This document shows, piece by piece, positions 33,384 through 45,098 of a stretch of DNA of 64,000 bases. Source of the stretch: Gerris lacustris. Taxonomy: Eukaryota; Arthropoda; Insecta; Hemiptera; Gerridae. The stretch spans positions 30,716,187 to 30,780,186 of the forward strand of contig OX578284.1 in the NCBI GenBank assembly GCA_951217055.1. Reading direction: 5' to 3'. Position 1 is the stretch's first letter. Each line of letters starts with the position of its first letter. The notes under the pieces were generated by a model that was not told the DNA's origin, searched no databases, and saw nothing but the letters and a program-made list of their open reading frames with translations. A program made the position numbers and the translations under genes.

Positions 33384-33617
33384 ACAAATTTCGTAGATAT
33401 CGGAGGAGTATTGCTTTATGATATGATGGTCCGCAAAACTGTTGAACGACAACACACCACCAAAAACACAGAGACACGACAGACAGACACGAGGCCAAAA
33501 ATGTTCTATGATGTCTAAAACAAATATCAGTCCAGAAATTTGAAAATCGGAGACCTAGCAATTTCCTTCTTCATAATGATCACAAAGCTTCCAGTACCTT
33601 CGGTAAGCTCGGAAGTA

Positions 33618-34203
33618 ATATTTCTTCTAGAAGAACATTAAAAAGTATTATTAATAAAAAGTATTTTTACAAAATTCTCTGTAATAAATATAAAATAAAA
33701 ACACTTTTTTCATACTCAGTTGAATAATAAATCTATCGATTGCTCTATATTTAGACTGTATCGTGGTGTATTTCTGATTAAAGTTGATTATTTTGAATTT
33801 AGTCAAAAATGTGACACTATTACCAGAATCGAAAATAGACAATTAGGTTCTTTATTTAGAACGTTTATTGGTACTTAAATAAATAATGTAAATTGTGTTA
33901 TAGAATACCAAGCTAAATTAGAGCTCTCCTGTTGACATTAGTGATTTATTTATTTATGTTTGAACTCTTCTAAAAAACGTATTTTAGCTGCATTATTACA
34001 AGGTTTTACCCTAAAATTATAATTACTATATTCAATTACTTATAAGAAGTAGTAAGAAAATTACCGTAAAACTTTTATCGCGTGTTTAAAAACTTCTTGG
34101 GTTTTTCATTTAAATCAAGATTAGTTAGCCGTGAGTTTTTACCTTCATTGAGAACTTTTATTTAAACAAAAAAAAACTTTCGTGGAAAACAAAATAGTAA
34201 AAT
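33618..34203. other. AT-rich non-genic stretch
   Basis: Nothing recognised. Confidence 0.5.
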
Positions 34204-34592
<389 letters not shown>

Positions 34593-34964
34593 AGTTTTTG
34601 GGGTTAGCATCCCCCAATTTAGAGTTAAAATTCATTTCTCGATTTCGCCTTTAGAGGATGATTTTATAAACATGTGTGCCAAATTCTTGTTAAAGGTTTA
34701 GGCTCCACGCTTCTGCAGAAACGCTTCTTGCGCGAAATTTCTTTTTTTGGATTTTGATGGATCTACACGTTTTGAGGTCCCTTGAGTCCAAAAAAGTGAT
34801 TTTAAAAAATGTCTGCCTGTCGTCTATCTGTGGAGCCGCTACCTGGAGCCTAAACTACTGGGCTGAGACGAAAGTTGGCATACATGTTCAGACAAATCAT
34901 ATCCCGAGGCGAAATCGAGAAATGAATTTAAGCTCAAAATTTGGGGGAGCTACCCCCAAAAACT
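34593..34964. mobile_element. Family E MITE with long terminal inverted repeats
   Basis: The left end AGTTTTTGGGGTTAGCATCC matches, after reverse complementing, the right end AGTTTTTGGGGGTAGCTCCC. The match continues about 90 bp through TTCATTTCTCGATTTCGCC and AACATGTGTGCCAA (right arm AACATGTATGCCAA). The central part holds TGTCTGCCTGTCGTCTATC and has no ORF of note. Single-ended relatives lie at about 2222, 36826 and 42366. No convincing target-site duplication is visible. Confidence 0.75.
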
Positions 34965-36825
34965 CTGAAAATACGTGGAAAAAAAAATATTTTTCGACAA
35001 TGTTTCCAAAGATTTTGATTAAAAAAAATATAAAATGTAGTTCATTTAAATATAAATCTAACTATTTATGCCGTTAGACCCGGGAAAAATCTAGTTCTTG
35101 AGATAATAGCTTTAAACGCGGCGGCTTTAAAAGAGAGGCCGGATGCGAGTTATTTTTATGACAAATTTTGATGAAATGTACAGTAATAATAAACAAACAA
35201 TAATAATTATATGTACCTACGAAAACGAATAAATGGAAAACACTGGGCTGACTATATATGAACTCGTATATGAGAAAGTTTGTCTGAGTTGTCTCGGACC
35301 AAATTTGTACTATTAAGTTTATATAACTCACTGCATCAGCTTGCCAAAGAGTCGGTGTTGGGAAAATTGCTCAGTATAAGTTCAACTGGCTAGATTAACT
35401 ATCTACTTCTAATAATACTTGCACTGGAGGTAGAGTAACAAACTACTAAACAACTGAGCAAGAAACTAGTGTAAAGTACAACAGTAAACAAAGTAAGATA
35501 ACGAAATAAGTTAGTAAAAACACATAGCTGTTTATAGTGGAGTAAAAAAAAAATATGGAATATTCTAATTAATTCGCGTTTAATAAAAATGAGGTTAAAA
35601 TAATTATAATTAGTTTATTAGGGTTTTCAAAAAAAATATATATACATATAAATAAAATAAAAATAATACATGATAACGAAGACATTTTTACCTTTAATCT
35701 TATAAAGACAAAATGTCATAGAGAGCTTTAAAATAGTTTTGTTTTGTAAACAACTTAACTTTGTGAGTGTGAGTAAGTATGTCAGGAAGAATCTAAAGCT
35801 ATTTTTCTAGCAACTTCGTGAGTTGTCATCGTTAGATTTATGAGTCTTGGATTATGTTTATAATTAAGTTTAAAAGTATTGAAGTAAAAAAAGAAAGTAC
35901 AGAGCTGTTATCAGATAAAAAGTTATCAAATCGAACAGAGTTTACCCAGTAAAACTATAATTCTATTTGGACCTTTCATCGTTTCAACAAATCACGTGTT
36001 AATATTAGATTGGTTATATTTTTTTTATATTCCGTTCTAAAAACTTTTCGTCCAAAACTCACTATTTGATTATTTTTAAAAACTTTATAAATTTGAGTTT
36101 TATGACTTCGCTTTTTCACAGTCATGACGGAAAAACTGAACGCGGTTTTTCTCCCTATTTACAAATAAACAATTGCAAATGATTTCAATTGTCGTCGAAT
36201 TGTTCTTATGCAGTTGCAATCCAAAAGCCCTTGCGGTCGGTAGTAAAGTTTGATTCAGGGAAAAGTCAGCAATGTTATTCGTTTAGGACATATCTGAGAG
36301 CAGGGCTACGATGGGTTTAGTTAGGTAACCAAGGGGAGTTTACTTGTGCAAACAACGGCGTCGGCTGTGCTTTAGGAAATTTGAAAGCACTTCTCCAGAC
36401 CGCAAACTGGCTTCGGAGGCCACAAGTAAAATCTGTTGTATTATTAAAAGAGAAACAGAACAAATAGAAATCGTTCAAATACAAAGACTATATTCAATAT
36501 AGAATTAAATTCTGTTTCAACAAACTGCCTATTGTCCGAGTCATGCTATCGACAATTGAGCTAACAGGGTTTTTAGCTAAAACCTGTCTCTCTAGTGCAA
36601 AAAAGAAAATTATGGTTGAAAAAACTTTTATTTTTTTCCACTGTTGTCGAAAAGGGACTCAATTCTAGTAACATTCACAGACTTCTAACCTTAATTGTTG
36701 ATATTATAAAAAAAGTATAAAAAACATAATAAATAACACTCATAAAATAAAACATACAAGGGTTGGTTAAGCAGGTAAATTTAAGAGTCAAATTATTCGG
36801 AACTAAATTCACAAACTTTATTCAC
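34965..36825. other. Non-genic stretch
   Basis: No gene recognised. A moderately GC-richer block at about 36190-36430 (GGGCTACGATGGGTTTAG, GACCGCAAACTGGCTTCGG) may be an old element remnant. A tRNA D-arm-like sequence occurs on the minus strand near 36570. Confidence 0.45.
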
Positions 36826-36995
36826 GAGTTTTTGGGGACACGCCAAATTTAGAACTAAAGTTACTTTCTCGATTTCACGCTTCGGAGTTTGATTCTTCTA
36901 AACATGGATCCTTCATCGAAGTCAGTCGACTAGTTTAGACCACGTGCCTGTACAGACAACAAATAACTTTTTACGCCATCACAATACTTTCTCAA
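36826..36995 (+). repeat. Family E repeat, single-ended copy
   Basis: It starts with GTTTTTGGGGACACGCCAAA and continues with CTTTCTCGATTTCACGC, TTCTAAACATGGATCC and CATCACAATACTTTCTC. The order is the same as in the copy at 2222-2400. Confidence 0.55.
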
Positions 36996-37138
36996 TCAAA
37001 CTCCTGACATAAGTGTTGCGTCAGGATTGGCTTAGTAGGATGGAAAAAAGGCAGACATATCTCAATAGCTCTCCATGGCGACTGTATAGTCTATAGATTC
37101 GTATTTAAATGAAAATTTTAACTATTTATTTGATAAAT

Positions 37139-37860
37139 TAACTAGGCATCGCGTGGCTCTATCATTGAAGCGAGCGTATAGTAATATACGTAATAAATAT
37201 GTATTGAATACTGAAAAAATAGATAATCATGAATCATGATGACTTGATAGATAATGGGTATAGTAGTAGTACAGCGGCTAATAGTGAGGGAACCACCCTG
37301 CATTCTTACTATTCCTCTAACCCTAACCGCACCATCTCCTTTTCAATTATTATTAAATGTATCTCTTTGCTACAAAAAAACTACTGCATGTATCAAATTG
37401 AAATTTTGCATGCTTGTTTCAATTGTGCATTAGATGGTGTATATGAATTTTTATAAAAATTGTTACGTTAGAACGTGAGACATCGGTAAAAAGGTTGTTT
37501 TCTCTATTATAAACGTTTAGGCCCGCTTTAATAGTTTTAGCGATCTTTATTAATTCATAGCGGTGTCGCTGTTGGTTTTACTAAAAAATGTCATCTGTAA
37601 AAAATGTTCGTCTCATCGAATAGATGGTGATAGAATCTTTTCCCGTCCTGAAATTCCAATTTAATTTTTGAACCTCTCGTTTACGCGAGCGTTGCGCGCG
37701 AGCTCTTGGACGGATCACGCTGTCCAACGAACTTGACCTGAGTATGAGTAAGAGGAACATGTATACCAAATTTCAACTAAATCGGTCAACTTTTACTCAA
37801 GTTATCGTCGGACACGTAAATGTTACACACAGACAGACAGACAAGATGTCTATTTCGTTG
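37139..37860 (+). repeat. Family D repeat, copy 1
   Basis: It starts with TAACTAGGCATCGCGTGGCT, GAAGCGAGCGTATAG and ATCATGAATCATGATGAC. The core AGCGGTGTCGCTGTTGG and ACTCAAGTTATCGTCG is shared with the type C core of family B/C. It ends near ACACACAGACAGACAGACA. The copy at 48765-49394, in inverted orientation, shares both ends. No protein family is recognised in its open frames. Confidence 0.8.
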
Positions 37861-38705
37861 AATGTGGATAACAACAAAATCCTCATCTCCACGTGATCAG
37901 CGCTTCGCTCCAAGATCTCAAAACCGTCGTCGAACATCGAAACCAGGTAGGTATAAAGTTTAGGACATCAAGAGTGACCTGGATGCTAAGGCTTATCTAA
38001 TTTATATCTCAATTCTATCCATGTATTTAAGTTCACCGCATATTTCCTCACACTTTAGCCTAACATGCTTGGTGGGAAGGATATCTTCTAAATTCTAGAA
38101 GCTGCCCTAATTCTCCAGGTATGAAAATAGTTTTTGTAAAATTCACAAAGGCTGGTGCATTATTGATTAAAGATCTCTCTTCGAGTCTCCTTATTAGATT
38201 TATCTAGACTGCATTAACATACAGTTTGTATTGTTACTGTGCTTTGACCTAAGTAATTACAGAATAAATCTCCTTACTGAATACAGTTTTGTAATCAAGC
38301 TGCTACGTGACTGCACAGATGGCAGTATGATACATTTTGCGAATCTATCAAATTTCAATTTGTACCCATCACAGTACGTCTGTATTACTAATAATGCAAC
38401 TAAGTTGCCTTATTGAAAAAAAATACAATAAGGCAATAGAGGGTAATGATTAATGCATATTGGTCCCTTGCAATTGAATTGTTCATTAAAAGGTAACACG
38501 GGCGATCGAAAATATTAATATTAACACAGTAGTTTCGACCATTATTATATTATGGTCAAATAGATGAGAGGCTTTTAATTAATCAATTAGCTATTGTAAT
38601 TAGTTTATCATATAATAGAGAAAAAGTCACAAACTTCGGTCAAGGGGCTATTAAAGTTCAAAATTTTTTTTCTGGTAATAAAGTTATCAAAGGAGAGAGG
38701 AAACG
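37861..38705. other. Non-genic stretch
   Basis: Nothing recognised. Confidence 0.45.
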
Positions 38706-38713
38706 GTCCAAAG
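38706..38713 (+). other. hAT target-site duplication, left
   Basis: GTCCAAAG, identical to 40204-40211; 8 bp is the hAT hallmark length. Confidence 0.9.
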
Positions 38714-40203
38714 CAGGGTTTCCAAACTGTGTGCCACGAGGCTCGGCCAGGTATGCCGTGGGATCCAGATAAAAAAATAATTAAAAACCAAACTATTCAG
38801 AACAAAATAATCCCTGTCTGTAGAAGTACAGTAGGCGGTTAGAGTTCAGTAAGCACAGGGTTTAGCTCAAAGTTGACTGCGGGGAAATATCATAAAAAGT
38901 ATTTGTCATTTGGATGTACTTCAACATCAAATAAAGAGATACCTATACCTCGGTGTGTCATCTGCAGAGAAAGGCTATCAAATCGGCAGAGAACGGTTCC
39001 AATAAAAAAAAAAACTAAAATAAGCAGGGTCTAAGTTAAATAATAAGTTTCATATACTATCAAGTATTTAATAACCTTTTAATAAGTATTTCCAAAAAAT
39101 CATGGTAACTGTTTATGATGGGTAAAAACTAAAATAGCGTAAAAAGTGATCCCTCGGTAAGTTGGGGACCAAGTAGACCTATCGACATGGGGCCCAGGAT
39201 GGCTCTCGGCGGCCCTGCATAAAGTAATAGGTGTGCCGCGGCTATTGGCTATTTTTAGGGTTTTGTAGATTATTCTCAAAACCCTTATGCCGAGGGTGAT
39301 GTGTCCGTCTGTCCGTCGCTCTTTGGTTCATAGGGCCCGAACCGTTTAAGCTATAGAGCTGAAATTTGAAATACTGGTGTAACTTTTTGACCCAACCACA
39401 GGAAAAATATACAGAAGTTCAAAATTAAATATGCGCATGCGCAATTCGCAAAAATGTTGTAAACTCAAAAATTTATATTTTTTTTAATTTTCGAGTGGGG
39501 TATCAAATAAAAGCTGCTGAAGAGTAGGACGCAAATATATATATGCTTTTGTAAATTTTGCATTCCTTGTTGGGTAAAAAAATCAAAATATACCCAAAAA
39601 AAAATTTCCCCCCCCCCCCCCCCCAACCACTATACTTCGGCTGGTCCTAAAATTTCGAAATAATTCATGCTAATGCCTTATTGTGGAGCGATGAAAATTC
39701 CGGGAGGTCACCCCAAATTTTAAAAAATTGCCAATTTTGGGCGCGAAAATTTGAAGTGCGCCAAAAATTTTATTTTTTTAAAATTTTGAGTTGGGTATCA
39801 AATGAAAGCTGGTGAAAAGTAGGATTCAAATATATATTTGCTTTTTTAAATTTTTCATTAATTATTAATTTTATCAGTCAAAATATACCCCAAAAATTTC
39901 CCCCCTCCCCAACCACTATATAACGGGTGGTCCTAAAATTTCGAAATAATTCATGGTTATACCTTATGGTAAAGCGATGGAAATGGTCTAAAAAAAAGAT
40001 TTTTTCTAGTCGTTATTACCGATGAAAAACATTGTGACCCCCCGGGGGATCGAACCCGGACCCTTGAGATCGAAGAATAAAATCATAATTACATAACGGG
40101 CATGCTTAATCTTCTACAAAACCCTAAAAAGTACTTGGACGCAAGTACTTCCCTGTGATTTTTTCTATAGTGTACTGCGGGCTAAAATGTTTGGGAAACA
40201 CTG
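38714..40203. mobile_element. Non-autonomous hAT element with nested insertion
   Basis: The left end CAGGGTTTCCAAAC and the reverse-complemented right end CAGTGTTTCCCAAAC form short imperfect terminal inverted repeats of hAT type. Flanking 8-bp duplications (GTCCAAAG) are perfect. There is no transposase ORF. About 0.9 kb of the interior (39254-40168) is a different repeat, family A, so the original hAT was about 0.6 kb. It would depend on a hAT transposase encoded elsewhere. Confidence 0.88.
39254..40168 (+). repeat. Family A repeat nested in the hAT element
   Basis: The left end TTTTTAGGGTTTTGTAGA and the right TCTACAAAACCCTAAAAA (ending near 40127) are inverted copies. The match to 50825 extends about 40 bp further, through ACTTCCCTGTGATTTTTT. 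Inside are two imperfect direct copies of about 295 bp (unit starts 39493 and 39788; each has GGTATCAAAT, CCAACCACTATA and TAAAATTTCGAAATAATTCATG), a C17 run at 39608-39624, and a tRNA B-box-like GGGTTCGATCCCCC on the minus strand at about 40041. Confidence 0.75.
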
Positions 40204-40211
40204 GTCCAAAG
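40204..40211 (+). other. hAT target-site duplication, right
   Basis: GTCCAAAG, identical to 38706-38713. Confidence 0.9.
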
Positions 40212-41207
40212 TCACCGCAGATCTCCAAAATAAGAAATAATGATTACCTACCTTTACAATTAATATAATTGCTATATTAGCAATTTAAGAATTTGCTGTT
40301 CGATCTTTATAATTGATACACTAGCCATAATAGTCATAGGGGAATGAAGTTTTGCGGGTTTGTGGAAAAAAAAAATTGTTTGCTAAACCAGCAAAACATT
40401 GTCAATCCACAAAGCAGATGTCAAATTCTGTATTGTTTATATGAATCAAATAAAATAAAATAAAATCATATAGCTACTTGATCATATAGCAAATTATTTT
40501 GAAATGTTTAGTGTTTTAGGTTCAGTCCCCCCTCTTAGGGTAATGCTAATTCCAGTAACTTCAAACCAAAAATCCCATAACTCGGGCAGTTTATAAACAC
40601 TATTATTTTTTTTAAATTAGGATAAATATTTAACCTCTGCTACACGGTTCTGCCATAAAAAAAGGGAGTTACCATTTAAGAATTTAAAGTTGCACCTCGT
40701 AGGGCTTTTGCAGGGCCACCCCAAAGGCACGTAGTTGAAACCATCTAATAGATTTTTTGAAACCTTTAACCTTTCATCTAAAACATTTTTGAAAAAAAAC
40801 TTGATACTGCTGATATAATTGACCATTACTGATGAGTCTAAGAATTGTAAAAATTTAAACTATCCTTAAAACATTTACGTATCAACTATATTATATTGAA
40901 ACTAATAAAATTTAATTAATTTCTAAATACTAATTAAGCCCTCCTTTATTAATTTTTTTAATTGTTAACTTTTTATACAGCTTTCTTTTAAATATTAATT
41001 AAAATTTAATTTTTTCCTCTCTTTTATTAGACAAATATTTAATTAAATACCTTTTCCATTAATTGGTAATTAAATAAAGCTCACACGTATTTTTTTCTCT
41101 CTTTAAAAAATGTTCTTAATTAAAAAAAAGGAGTACAAAAAACATTGTCAATACTTCGCTTTAATTGAGATATTCTCTTAATATATATATCTGAGTGTGT
41201 ATGCGTC
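40212..41207. other. AT-rich non-genic stretch
   Basis: Nothing recognised. The minus-strand open frame at 40617-40826 has no family resemblance. Confidence 0.45.
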
Positions 41208-41350
<143 letters not shown>

Positions 41351-41478
41351 TAAACATTTTTCATTTTATATTTTTCGTATAACACATAACATACTTTTTC
41401 TATTTGTATATCCCGTTTTGACTAAAAAAGATTGTACCTATACCTACCAAAAAACCATTATTTTAAAAATTTGTATAT

Positions 41479-41499
41479 ACACACACACACACACATATA

Positions 41500-41548
<49 letters not shown>
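41479..41548 (+). repeat. (CA)n followed by (TA)n microsatellite
   Basis: About eight CA units pass directly into a TA array of about 50 bp. Confidence 0.95.
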
Positions 41549-41552
<4 letters not shown>

Positions 41553-42365
41553 TTATTAAAAAAAGAAGATTCCATCATTTACTTTCTCTAGATTAAAGTG
41601 GGGCAAAGTATGATAAAAAAAAGAAAACCAAGTCTGCTTTATTGATATCAGACCTAGATTTTTTACTTGGTTCTTTTTTACGCTTATGTTCTCTATCTTT
41701 TTGCCCTCCTATTTTTTTTTTTATATTTATTTTCACGTCCATACATATTGCGCATTAATCTCAATTTAGTATGCAAATAAGTGTTCTCTCTCTCTTTTGC
41801 CTACACACTGATAGTGTTAGTACTAAGCTTCTCCCGACCTCTTTTTACCACGAAAGGGTTGGGGAAAAAAGATTTATTTACCTTAGCTGACTTTATTTGT
41901 TTGTCAGTCCCCCCCCCCCCCTCTCTATCTCGCTTTTTCCTCGTTCCCTTGCTAAGCCTTTCCCATCCAACAGCTGCTTCTATACAGTAGGGGGGAAAAA
42001 AGATATTCGATGCCAAACTAAAATTTAGATATATTTTTTTGCTCTCTCCGGCTTCACATTGTGTAATATTAAATTGAGTTGCATTTTTTTTATTTAATCT
42101 GAGTTTTTTCCGGTTTTAGATCTTGGGATGGTTTGGATTTATATATGTATATATAATACATATTTTTTGGTCTTCTTTTTTTGTGCCACGGGAGCTTAAT
42201 TTTAAGTTATATGAATTTATATATTTGATTTTATTCTCCAATAAAAAAAAAAAAAATAATAAATAAAAAATAAATAAATAAATGTTTATAATGGAAAGCT
42301 TTATGTACAGAATAATCGGTTTCAAGTAACAATTAATATTATTTATGATTGAGAAATAATGAGAA
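41549..42365. other. AT-rich non-genic stretch with C13 run
   Basis: A C13 run lies at 41909-41921. The Pro/Ser-rich frames across it are not credible genes. Confidence 0.5.
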
Positions 42366-43760
42366 TTGGAGGGCAGCGCCCACAAACGTAAAAGCTTAAA
42401 TACATTTCTTGATTTCGCATCGGGTTATGATTTTCTCAACACTTCTGTAAATCGGCCCAATAGTTAAGGTTCTAAGTCTGCATATGACATTTCTTTTACA
42501 ATCACTGGATTTAAGGGACTTTAAAACGAGTGAATTCATCAAAATTCAGGGTTCACACTTAAAATTTGATTTTGATTTCCCTGACATCCCCTGACTTTCC
42601 CTGACTATGTTGATCATTTTTCCCTGAAAAATGAAAAAAAAAAGAAAAAGAATATTTATTTAAAATAAATATCTATCTATAGAATATCTATCTAGAATAT
42701 TTATCTATTTAAAAGAATCATTTAATATTTTATTAAAAAATCACAAAATATGGCCCCCTCAATATGATTAGTAGGGCTTAGAGATGTAAAAAACGTTTTT
42801 TTCTGATGACTTCTTTTTCTAATTAAAAATTTGTTTTTTTTTCATGTATTTTTTCATGAGCCTATTTTTTCACTGTAAAAGAAGGTATGTTTTTAATTGC
42901 TCATCTTCAAAATACTTTTAATTATTATTTTACTTTAAAAATATGTATATATGTCCAAGAAGTTTTTTAACATTCAACATTAATGTAAAATATTTTTAAT
43001 TATATCACTAACGTAGTCGAATAAAAAAACTGATTTTTATTGCCAACTTTTTGATTTTGTACTATAAAAATTTACTCAAATTTTATTAATTTATCAATAA
43101 TATAAACTTGTTAAAACATTTTATTTGATAATAAGATTATAATATATTATATAATAAATCAAATTATGTAATTCAATTTAATTTTATTTGAGCTCATTAA
43201 ACAAACTGGACTTCGTTATTTATTTTCTTTTTTTTTAAATAAAAGTTAGATTCACCCTGGTGAACTGATTAAATTTTCTAACCATTTTATAAATTAATAA
43301 TTTAATTCCTATTAACCGGAGCCAATATCCGAGGACAATATAATTTCCAAGATATTTATTATGCAAGTTGTGTAACCATACTTTGTTTCTTCTTCAGAAT
43401 TTTGTTTCTTATATCAGAGGTAAATAACTATATACTCGTAATAAAAATTACTTATACAAATTCATCTGAAAAAAAACGTAGTATGTCACAAAAAACGAGG
43501 GGCTGATTGCTTATAGTTTATTTAATTGACAAATTTTGTTTCCCTGACTTTTGGCTTATTTTACCTAAAGTTTGGTTATTTTCCCTGATTTTAGGGTTAT
43601 TTCAAAAATTTTCCCTCAGTTTCCCTGACCTCGATTGTTTTCCCTGACATTCCCTGACTTTCCAGGTCAGTGTGAACCCAGAAATTGAAATTCTTAAGTC
43701 ACCACAATACCTTTCTCTCTATATATACCACATATACGATCAAGTAAACAACATCATAAG
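42366..43760 (+). repeat. Family E repeat split by a DNA element
   Basis: The left part (42366-42546) has GGGCAGCGCCCACAAACG, CTTGATTTCGCATCGGG and GACTTTAAAACGAGTG. The right part (43682-43760) has AAGTCACCACAATACC, TTTCTCTCTATATATACC and ATACGATCAAGTAAAC. The joined order agrees with 52070-52170, which lacks the insertion. Confidence 0.65.
42547..43681. mobile_element. TIR DNA element with CAGGGTTCACACT ends, 1135 bp
   Basis: The left end CAGGGTTCACACT and the reverse-complemented right end CTGGGTTCACACT differ at one base. AAATT flanks both sides (42542-42546 and 43682-43686), consistent with a 5-bp target duplication. Just inside each end the motif TTCCCTGACAT-CCCTGACTTTCC occurs in direct, not inverted, orientation. 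The interior is AT-rich and I see no transposase. The CAGGG ends recall hAT elements, but an 8-bp duplication is not seen, so the superfamily is open. Confidence 0.75.
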
Positions 43761-44167
43761 GTACTCTCTTTCTCGTCTTTAATTTGATTCCCTCTAAGCA
43801 AGGTCAACCCTAAATAGTCGAAATAACAATATATTGATACAAAAGAAACCTAATACAATAACTCCTATACTTCTAGAACTTGCCTTCATTTGATTTCTGT
43901 AATCTAGATTGCTTCTAATTCAATTTAAAGCCCGGAGCGAGAATAAAAGAAACTTCTAAATTTCAAACTTAAAATAATGGGTTTTTAAAAAAGCTATAAT
44001 TGTGGATTTTACACAAAAGTATATAAAAGTATTTTTAGGAATATAAAGACATACAATATAACAGATAGAGGTTGCTAGATAATTCTATAAAATATTTATA
44101 TTCCTCGATTAATCCTTTTAATTTTATATTTCTTTATCATCCCTAGAAAACTATTAGAGATAAGAAG

Positions 44168-44170
<3 letters not shown>
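43761..44170. other. AT-rich non-genic stretch
   Basis: Nothing recognised. Confidence 0.5.

Positions 44171-44258
<88 letters not shown>
44171..44258. repeat. (TA)n microsatellite
   Basis: TA array of about 87 bp abutting the hairpin end of the next family B copy. Confidence 0.95.
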
Positions 44259-44260
<2 letters not shown>

Positions 44261-44261
44261 T

Positions 44262-44540
44262 TCCTAGCTTACCGAAGGAACGGAAGCATTGTGATTGTTC
44301 TGAAGAAAAAAATGGTGTGCTTAAAATGTCAACAATTTCTGGACAGAAATCTGTTCCAGACATCAGAGAACATTTTTAGTCTCGTAACTGTATGTCCATC
44401 GACATTTTTGCGAACCACGATATTTGATGAATTGTGGATGGAATCTAATTTGGCCCACTGTTGGCCCATATTTAAATATAACCCTTTTGCGCCTATTGCT
44501 TCCTTCCAAATGTGCACAAACCTGTTTATATTAACAACTA
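44262..44540 (-). repeat. Family B repeat, minus orientation, partial
   Basis: It starts with the hairpin arm CTAGCTTACCGAAGGAACGG, then GAAATCTGTTCCAGACATCAG, TTTTGCGAACCACGATATT, and TTTGCGCCTATTGCTTCC. The inner part is missing. Confidence 0.75.
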
Positions 44541-44546
44541 TTCTAT

Positions 44547-44900
44547 TGCTTCTGAAATCCCTGAAGGTAACGGAAGCATAGTGTAATATTTTTGTCTCCG
44601 ACTTCAAAAATCCTGGACAGAGATCCATTTCAAACATCAGTGAAAATTATTGGTAACATGTCCAATTGGTGTTATTTGTCTATCTGTCCAACATATTTGC
44701 GAACCAACATCTAAAACATCTAAAATACTCATCTTATGTAGATAAAATTTAGATGGTAAGACTCAATTAACACAATGATGGTGTTGGTCCATCCTTGGTT
44801 TCAACCTTCTGTGCTCATTGGCTTTTCTTCCACATGATGAATATAAATCCCATAATATCTATTTCAATTGGTTTACTAAACATAGTCATAAAGTGTTTAA
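44547..44900 (-). repeat. Family B repeat, second minus copy in tandem
   Basis: A new hairpin arm (CCTGAAGGTAACGGAAGCA) starts a second copy directly after the previous one: AGATCCATTTCAAACATCAG, TTTGCGAACCAACATC, CTTCTGTGCTCATTGGC. Head-to-tail placement suggests insertion of one copy near the end of another, or local duplication. Confidence 0.7.
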
Positions 44901-44963
44901 CAGGTGGTTTAACGGTCTCACATTCATCACTCGAGAAGCAGTGCAGGGCAGCACAGTTTCATC

Positions 44964-45070
44964 AACCGCGAGAATTGAGACGCAGAGCAGGGCAGGGCAG
45001 TAATACACCACACGTGGCCTACCCGCAACTACTCGTAATTCATATATCCCGCGCCTCAATCCTCACGGTT
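44964..45070. repeat. Imperfect palindrome, about 107 bp
   Basis: AACCGCGAGAATTGAGACGC at the left pairs with GCGCCTCAATCCTCACGGTT at the right. Between them lie AGAGCAGGGCAGGGCAG and GTGGCCTACCCGCAAC. It is small, non-coding and unlike its AT-rich surroundings, possibly a short foldback element. Confidence 0.5.
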
Positions 45071-45098
45071 TCATATAAATTTCGCGGTTAAAAAAAAA

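Larger units (their letters stand above)
32957..33617 (+). repeat. Family B repeat interrupted by a SINE
   Basis: The left part (32957-33033) matches the GGAAGAGAAACAAATGGGCGC to ACAATGGGCTAAT segment of family B. The right part (33371-33617) continues with CAAATTTCGTAGATATCGG, GACAGACACGAGGCC, AATGTTCTATGATGTC and the terminal hairpin TTCCAGTACCTTCGGTAAGC. The SINE at 33034-33370 sits between them. Confidence 0.8.

Noticed and set aside
33115..33561. 148-aa minus-strand and 90-aa plus-strand frames
   Set aside because: Both run through the SINE and the flanking family B repeat.
36510..36575. tRNA-like minus-strand sequence with GTTAGCTCAATTGTCGATAG
   Set aside because: It has a plausible A box, but no B box follows and no cloverleaf closes.
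37318..37335. CCCTAACCGCACC as telomere-like sequence
   Set aside because: A single non-repeated occurrence inside a family D copy.
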